Below, piece after piece: positions 6,827-9,992 of a stretch of DNA of 9,992 nt. The position numbers were made by a program, and so were the translations under genes. Position 1 is the stretch's first letter. The number at the start of each line of letters is the position of its first letter. The notes below the pieces were generated by a model. That model did no database searches. It saw nothing but the letters and a program-made list of their open reading frames with translations, and was not told the DNA's origin. The DNA comes from an archaeon (lineage in GTDB: Archaea > Aenigmatarchaeota > Aenigmatarchaeia > CG10238-14 > SCSR01), in the NCBI GenBank assembly GCA_004297575.1, contig SCSR01000039.1, positions 1 to 9,992 on the forward strand. The letters are read 5' to 3'.

Positions 6827-6834
6827 CTTAAATA
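6827..6834 (+). promoter_or_regulatory. TATA box of the 16S rRNA unit
   Basis: CTTAAATA, with a purine-rich TAAAG upstream (6821-6825), is close to the archaeal TATA consensus. It predicts initiation near 6857, giving a leader of about 145 nt before the rRNA. No rRNA or tRNA lies between it and the 16S gene, so the 16S appears to have its own promoter. Confidence 0.6.
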
Positions 6835-6857
6835 CTCTCACCTACTTATTCATATTT

Positions 6858-7002
6858 CTCGGTGGGCTTTGGCGTTGAACTCACGAGATCGTAAACTTAC
6901 GGCACAATGAAGAGTTCTCCTTTTAGCTCACTATACAGTCTAGTCTGCAATAACGATGCAGGTAAGGTCGATTGATGAAACCTTAGATGCAGTGTCCCGC
7001 CA
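6858..7002 (+). other. 16S rRNA leader
   Basis: This stretch holds no gene. Its last 45 bases form the 5' strand of the pre-16S processing stem. The rest contains a small imperfect palindrome CGTAAACTTACG (6890-6901), and I see nothing else in it. The 5' boundary is inferred from TATA spacing. Confidence 0.55.
6959..6998 (+). other. 5' strand of pre-16S processing stem (BHB-like)
   Basis: This strand is complementary to 8592-8630 beyond the 16S 3' end. Outer helix 6959-6971 pairs with 8618-8630 (13 bp, one G-U). TTGATG 6972-6977 pairs with CATCAA 8609-8614, CCTT 6981-6984 with AAGG 8605-8608, and GATGCAGTGTCCC 6986-6998 with 8592-8604. AAA (6978-6980) on this strand and TAT (8615-8617) on the other are 3-nt bulges on opposite strands, six pairs apart. 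This resembles the splicing-endonuclease site of archaeal rRNA precursors. Confidence 0.9.
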
Positions 7003-8312
7003 ATTCTGGTTGATCCCGCCAGCGACCATTGCTATCCGGGTTCGCCTGCCATGCAAGGCGTGAGGTGCAAGACCTCGCCGAACTGCTTCGTAATGCACAG
7101 TCAACTCCCCCTAAAGTGGGAGATACACTCGCGAAAGTGAGCTCAATATCCCATAGCTATAGAATTCTGGAATGATTCTATGGCAAAAGCTCCGGCGCTT
7201 TAGGACAGGACTGTGTCTGATTAGGCAGTTGCAGGGGCAAAGACCCTGTAAACCGATAATCAGTACGGGCTATGGAAGTAGACGCCCGACGATGGACTCT
7301 GAGACATTAGTCCAGGTACTACGGTATGCAGCAGGCGCTAACTCTTCGCAATTGGCTAACGCCAGACGAGGGAACCTGGAGTGCTCTTGCTTTTTGCAAG
7401 AGCTTTTGCCGACTGTAAACGGGTTGGTGAATAAGGGCTGGGTAAGACGGGTGCCAGCCACCGCGGTAATACCCGCAGCCCGAGTGATGGTCACGATTAT
7501 TTGGTCTAAAGCGTTCGTAGCGGGCCTGATAAGTCCATAGTGAAATCCTGCAGCAAACTGTAGGGCGTGCTATGGATACTATTAGGCTTGAGACTGGGAG
7601 AGGATAGAGATACTTCTAGGGTAGGGGTTAAATCCTATAATCCTAGGGGGATCACCAGTGGCGAAGGCGTCTATCTGGAACAGGTCTGACCGTGAGGAAC
7701 GAAAGCTAGGGGAGCAATCGGGATTAGATACCCCGGTAGTCCTAGCTGTAAACGATGCCCACTTGGTGTTGCATACCTTTCGTGGGTATGCAGTGCCGGA
7801 GCGTAGGTGTTAAGTGGGCCACCTGGGGAGTATAACCGCAAGGTTGAAACTTAAGGGAATTGGCGGGGGAGCACACAAGGGGTGGGCGTTGCGGTTCAAT
7901 TGGATTCAACGCCGGAAATCTTACCAGGATCGACAGCAGGATGAGGGTCAGTCTGAAGGGCTTACCAGACAAGCTGAGAGGTGCTACATGGCCATCGCCA
8001 GCTCGTACCGTGAGGCGTGCCGTTAAGTCGGTTAACGAGCGAGACCCACATCCTATGTTGCAAATCTATTCTTCGGAATGGATGCACTCATAGGAGACCG
8101 CTGGTGATAAACCAGAGGAAGGCGTGGGCGACGGTAGGTCTGAATGGCCCGAACTTCCTGGGCCACACGCGACGCACAATGCATGCCACAATGAGACGCA
8201 ACACCGAAAGGTGAAGCAAATCCCCTAAAAGCATGCCCAGTTCGGATCGAGGGTTGTAACTCATCCTCGTGAAGCCGGAATCCCTAGTAGGCGAATGTCA
8301 CTATCGTTCGCC

Positions 8313-8353
<41 letters not shown>

Positions 8354-8434
8354 ATCGAGTGGAGGTTCATCGAGCCTAGCAATAGTCGAGTTGATCCTCC
8401 GCGAGAGGGGTTAAGTCGCCACAAGGTAGCCGTA

Positions 8435-8552
8435 AGGCCTCGAGATGTTCCTAATAGGTTACAAGTGATAAAAATGGTTTGACTCTGATTTGTGATGAGT
8501 TGGAGGTGAATTGATGTAACCGTCCAAAACATCGTCTTTGTGGGCCCGGTAA
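8435..8552 (+). other. Putative 16S rRNA intron in helix 45 (BHB type)
   Basis: The insertion interrupts h45 between E. coli positions 1513 (A8434) and 1514 (C8553). At the junctions GCCG (8429-8432) pairs with CGGT (8547-8550) as a 4-bp central helix. TAA (8433-8435) is the 5' bulge, AAC (8551-8553) the 3' bulge, and GGCCT (8436-8440) pairs with GGGCC (8542-8546) inside the intron. Cutting after the second base of each bulge joins A8434 to C8553 and restores a continuous ten-pair h45 with GGAA loop. Further internal helices are GATGTT 8444-8449/AACATC 8528-8533, GGTTACA 8457-8463/TGTAACC 8515-8521 and GACTC 8481-8485/GAGTT 8497-8501. No homing-endonuclease gene fits. I see no outer exon helix, so splicing is inferred; a retained expansion is the alternative. 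Confidence 0.8.
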
Positions 8553-8569
8553 CGGGAACGTGCGGCTGG

Positions 8570-8580
8570 ATCACCTCCTT
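8570..8580 (+). other. Anti-Shine-Dalgarno tail of 16S
   Basis: The 3' end reads ATCACCTCCTT, so matching Shine-Dalgarno sequences are AGGAGGTGAT. The sites before rpl13 (GAGGT), rps9 (GGTGG, weak) and rpoK (GGTGAT) were judged against this tail. Most other gene starts in the window lack a match. Confidence 0.9.
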
Positions 8581-8591
8581 AATTATGTGCA

Positions 8592-8630
8592 GGGACACTG
8601 CATCAAGGCATCAATATTCGACCTTGCCTG
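8592..8630 (+). other. 3' strand of pre-16S processing stem
   Basis: This strand pairs with 6959-6998 as listed there, flanking the whole 16S gene with about 36 base pairs. The stem begins 12 nt after the rRNA end and stops just before the TATA box of the next gene. The 16S unit is therefore processed alone. Confidence 0.9.
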
Positions 8631-8641
8631 TAAAAGTTCTC

Positions 8642-8648
8642 TTTAAAA
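8642..8648 (+). promoter_or_regulatory. TATA box for MTA phosphorylase
   Basis: TTTAAAA is centred 27 nt before the ATG at 8672, with no Shine-Dalgarno sequence between them, fitting a leaderless transcript. It lies 12 nt past the rRNA processing stem. Confidence 0.55.
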
Positions 8649-8671
8649 AACTTCGACACCAATGATGAATC

Positions 8672-9454
8672 ATGGAAGCCGAGATTGGAATCATCGGTGG
8701 CACCGGAGTCTATGACCCGAAGCTTTTGGAAAATGTGCAACAGGTCAATATCGATACCAAGTTCGGTTCATCATCAGGTCCGATAACTCTTGGCGAAATC
8801 AATGGAAGGAAAATAGCTTTCATCAACAGGCACGGCCAAGGTCACACCATCCCCCCGCACAAGGTCAACTATCGCGCAAATATCTGGGCATTGAAGGAAC
8901 TGGGCGTGGAGAGGATACTCGCACCGGTTGCTGTCGGCTCGCTGAAAGAAATGTACAAGCCCGGCGACATTGTGATATGCGACCAGTTCATTGATTTTAC
9001 AAAAAAGAGAGACTATACATTTTTTGACGAGGGAAAAGTTTACCATGTATCCACAGCAGACCCGTTCTGCGGTGAGCTGAGGAGGACATTGGTAGATATC
9101 GGCAAATCGCAGCGCGTACCGATGCACGAGACAGGCGCGTACGTCTGCATCGAGGGTCCGAGATTTTCCACAAAGGCTGAGAGCATGATGTTCCGCAACA
9201 TTGCTGATGTGATAGGCATGACGCTTGTCCCGGAATGTGTGCTGGCCAGGGAAGCTGAGATATGTTACGCCCCGATTGCGACCGTCACTGATTTTGACGT
9301 CTGGTCTGACAAGCCTGTGAGCACAGACGAAATAATACAAACGATGAAAGGGAACCTTGAGAAGGTCCGATTACTGTTATCGGAAACGATACCGAAAATA
9401 CCTGTTGAACGCAACTGTTTGTGCAAGGACGCGCTAAAGGACGCTGGCGTATAG
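8672..9454 (+). CDS. mtnP: S-methyl-5'-thioadenosine phosphorylase
   Basis: This 260-aa member of the PNP/MTAP family cleaves 5'-methylthioadenosine with phosphate to adenine and methylthioribose-1-phosphate, salvaging the by-product of polyamine synthesis. Motifs in order are IGGTGVYD (8-15, phosphate loop), RHGQGH (53-58), HKVNYRANIWAL (63-74), EGPRFST (161-167), GMT (182-184, ribose/methylthio pocket) and TDFD (206-209). Aspartates in the last motif, as in human MTAP TDYD, favour 6-amino purines over inosine-type substrates, so MTAP rather than MTIP or PNP is preferred. Length is typical. Spermidine-using deoxyhypusine synthase in the same window fits a polyamine pathway that would produce this substrate. 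The transcript is probably leaderless. Confidence 0.93.
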   Translation: MEAEIGIIGGTGVYDPKLLENVQQVNIDTKFGSSSGPITLGEINGRKIAFINRHGQGHTIPPHKVNYRANIWALKELGVERILAPVAVGSLKEMYKPGDIVICDQFIDFTKKRDYTFFDEGKVYHVSTADPFCGELRRTLVDIGKSQRVPMHETGAYVCIEGPRFSTKAESMMFRNIADVIGMTLVPECVLAREAEICYAPIATVTDFDVWSDKPVSTDEIIQTMKGNLEKVRLLLSETIPKIPVERNCLCKDALKDAGV

Positions 9455-9460
9455 GCAATT

Positions 9461-9468
9461 TTTAAATA
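9461..9468 (+). promoter_or_regulatory. TATA box for ferredoxin
   Basis: TTTAAATA matches the archaeal TATA consensus exactly and is centred about 25 nt before the ATG at 9490, so the mRNA is probably leaderless. It starts 7 nt after the mtnP stop, giving the ferredoxin its own promoter. Confidence 0.65.
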
Positions 9469-9489
9469 GATGGGAATGGAAGAAAGTTT

Positions 9490-9681
9490 ATGGTCAAGAT
9501 TAAAGTCGACAAGGAAACATGCATCGGATGCAACCTCTGCATGTCGATATGCCCTGATGTTTTTGGGACTGACAAGGATGGGAAGAGCGAGGTGCTGGAA
9601 GATGCAAAGATGGAAGTGACGAATGATGTTATCGAAGCAAAGAACAGCTGTCCTGTCAAAGCGATTATCATCGAAGAGTAA
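9490..9681 (+). CDS. Single-cluster [4Fe-4S] ferredoxin
   Basis: This 63-aa soluble electron carrier resembles the one-cluster ferredoxins of Thermotoga and Pyrococcus. The cluster ligands are Cys11, Cys14 and Cys17 in CIGCNLC, with Cys54 in SCPVKAI. Only one complete ligand set exists, so it carries one cluster. A fifth cysteine, Cys21 (SICPDVF), sits where Pyrococcus ferredoxin forms a disulfide, but no partner cysteine is present near residue 48. The middle is acidic, typical of ferredoxins. The start is supported by a consensus TATA box and the family N-terminus VKIKVDKETC. The physiological partner is unknown. It converges with the aminotransferase gene, leaving one base between the stops. 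Confidence 0.95.
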   Translation: MVKIKVDKETCIGCNLCMSICPDVFGTDKDGKSEVLEDAKMEVTNDVIEAKNSCPVKAIIIEE

Positions 9682-9682
9682 G

Positions 9683-9992
9683 CTAGAACTTTTCTAAAAA
9701 TTCCGAGGCCGATTGTGTCATGTATTCAACATCAGCTGGTTTCAATCCATTATGGCATCCAAGCAATAATCCTGCCGCCATTATATGGTCTGCGTTCTCC
9801 AAGTTTCCTGATACTCGGTGCTTCAACTGCCTCTTGTAGACAGGATGGCGTGTGATGTTGCCGGAGAACAGGACTCGCGTCTGTATGCCCTTTGATTCCA
9901 TGTGCTTGAGGAAATCATAGCGCTTGAACGGCGCGTCTTCCTTGATTGTCAATGGGAAGGCAAGCCAGTTTGTCTCTGCGCCCGGAATCAGG
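9683..9992 (-). CDS. DegT/DnrJ/RfbH-like sugar aminotransferase-fold enzyme, C-terminal part (partial)
   Basis: Only the last 102 codons are present; the reading frame is open to the window edge at 9991. The visible part reads PGAETNWLAFPLTIKEDAPF, then a small-domain segment with KGIQTRVLFSGNITRHPVYK and ENADHIMAAGLLLGCHNGL. This is the C-terminal small domain of PLP/PMP enzymes acting on nucleotide-sugars, and the wording is closest to RfbH (CDP-4-keto-6-deoxyglucose-3-dehydrase). The cofactor lysine or histidine and the iron-sulfur cysteines that separate the RfbH dehydrases from aminotransferases lie outside the window, so the reaction cannot be assigned. A TTG at 9952 is internal and not the start. 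It points to surface polysaccharide synthesis. Confidence 0.85.
   Translation of the reverse strand, partial: LIPGAETNWLAFPLTIKEDAPFKRYDFLKHMESKGIQTRVLFSGNITRHPVYKRQLKHRVSGNLENADHIMAAGLLLGCHNGLKPADVEYMTQSASEFLEKF

Noticed and set aside
6890..6901. Palindrome CGTAAACTTACG in the 16S leader as an operator or terminator
   Set aside because: Only four to five pairs with a tiny loop, no T-run follows, and chance occurrence is likely.
6972..6978. C-box-like TTGATGA in the 16S leader
   Set aside because: It is fully explained by pairing in the processing stem, and no matching D box is present.
8435..8552. Reading the 16S insertion as an ordinary variable-region expansion or assembly chimera
   Set aside because: It lies inside conserved h45 rather than a variable region, its ends satisfy the BHB cut rule, and the flanks remain perfectly complementary. 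Retention in mature rRNA nevertheless cannot be excluded without RNA data.
8662..8668. C-box-like ATGATGA of a C/D box sRNA before mtnP
   Set aside because: No D box CTGA with suitable spacing or internal C'/D' pair is found, and the site overlaps the mtnP start region.

Overview
The window is archaeal chromosome. It carries archaeal-type RNA polymerase subunits (RpoN/Rpb10, RpoK/Rpb6), ribosomal proteins uL13 and uS9, deoxyhypusine synthase, an archaeal 16S rRNA gene, an intron-containing tRNA-Met and a tRNA-His with a genome-encoded G-1. The 16S rRNA departs from the archaeal consensus at several near-universal positions, contains an apparent intron, and is not followed by a 23S gene. That combination suggests a divergent, poorly sampled lineage, possibly DPANN-like. 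This placement is an inference; no lineage can be proven by eye.

Layout. 1-2265 (+): translation/transcription block rpl13-rps9-[unknown 265-aa gene]-rpoN-rpoK. 2262-4400 (-): argS followed by a small four-helix membrane protein. 4444-5349 (+): deoxyhypusine synthase, divergent from argS across a 43-bp intergenic region. 5312-6495 (-): adk-ndk operon, whose 3' end overlaps the 3' end of the deoxyhypusine synthase gene. 6558-6785 (+): tRNA-Met(CAT) with a 32-nt intron, then tRNA-His(GTG). 6827-8630 (+): stand-alone 16S unit with TATA box, leader, rRNA and a long processing stem. 8672-9681 (+): methylthioadenosine phosphorylase and a single-cluster ferredoxin, each with its own promoter. 9683-9992 (-): C-terminal end of a DegT/RfbH-like sugar aminotransferase-fold enzyme, cut by the window edge.

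The most striking signal is in the 16S gene. A 118-nt insertion (8435-8552) splits helix 45 between E. coli positions 1513 and 1514. Its junctions form a bulge-helix-bulge core, and the archaeal cleavage rule applied there restores a perfect h45 with its GGAA tetraloop. The same rRNA has C-C instead of U-A at 1498-1499 beside the decoding site. It also has two compensated changes of near-universal long-range pairs (20/915 and 507/524). The tRNA-Met intron, the 16S intron and the 16S processing stem all look like substrates of one enzyme, the tRNA splicing endonuclease.

Regulation. Most transcription-unit starts have an A/T-rich TATA-like box about 25-28 nt before the start codon and no Shine-Dalgarno sequence, implying leaderless mRNAs. 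The ribosomal protein genes rpl13 and rps9 have Shine-Dalgarno sequences matching the 16S tail.
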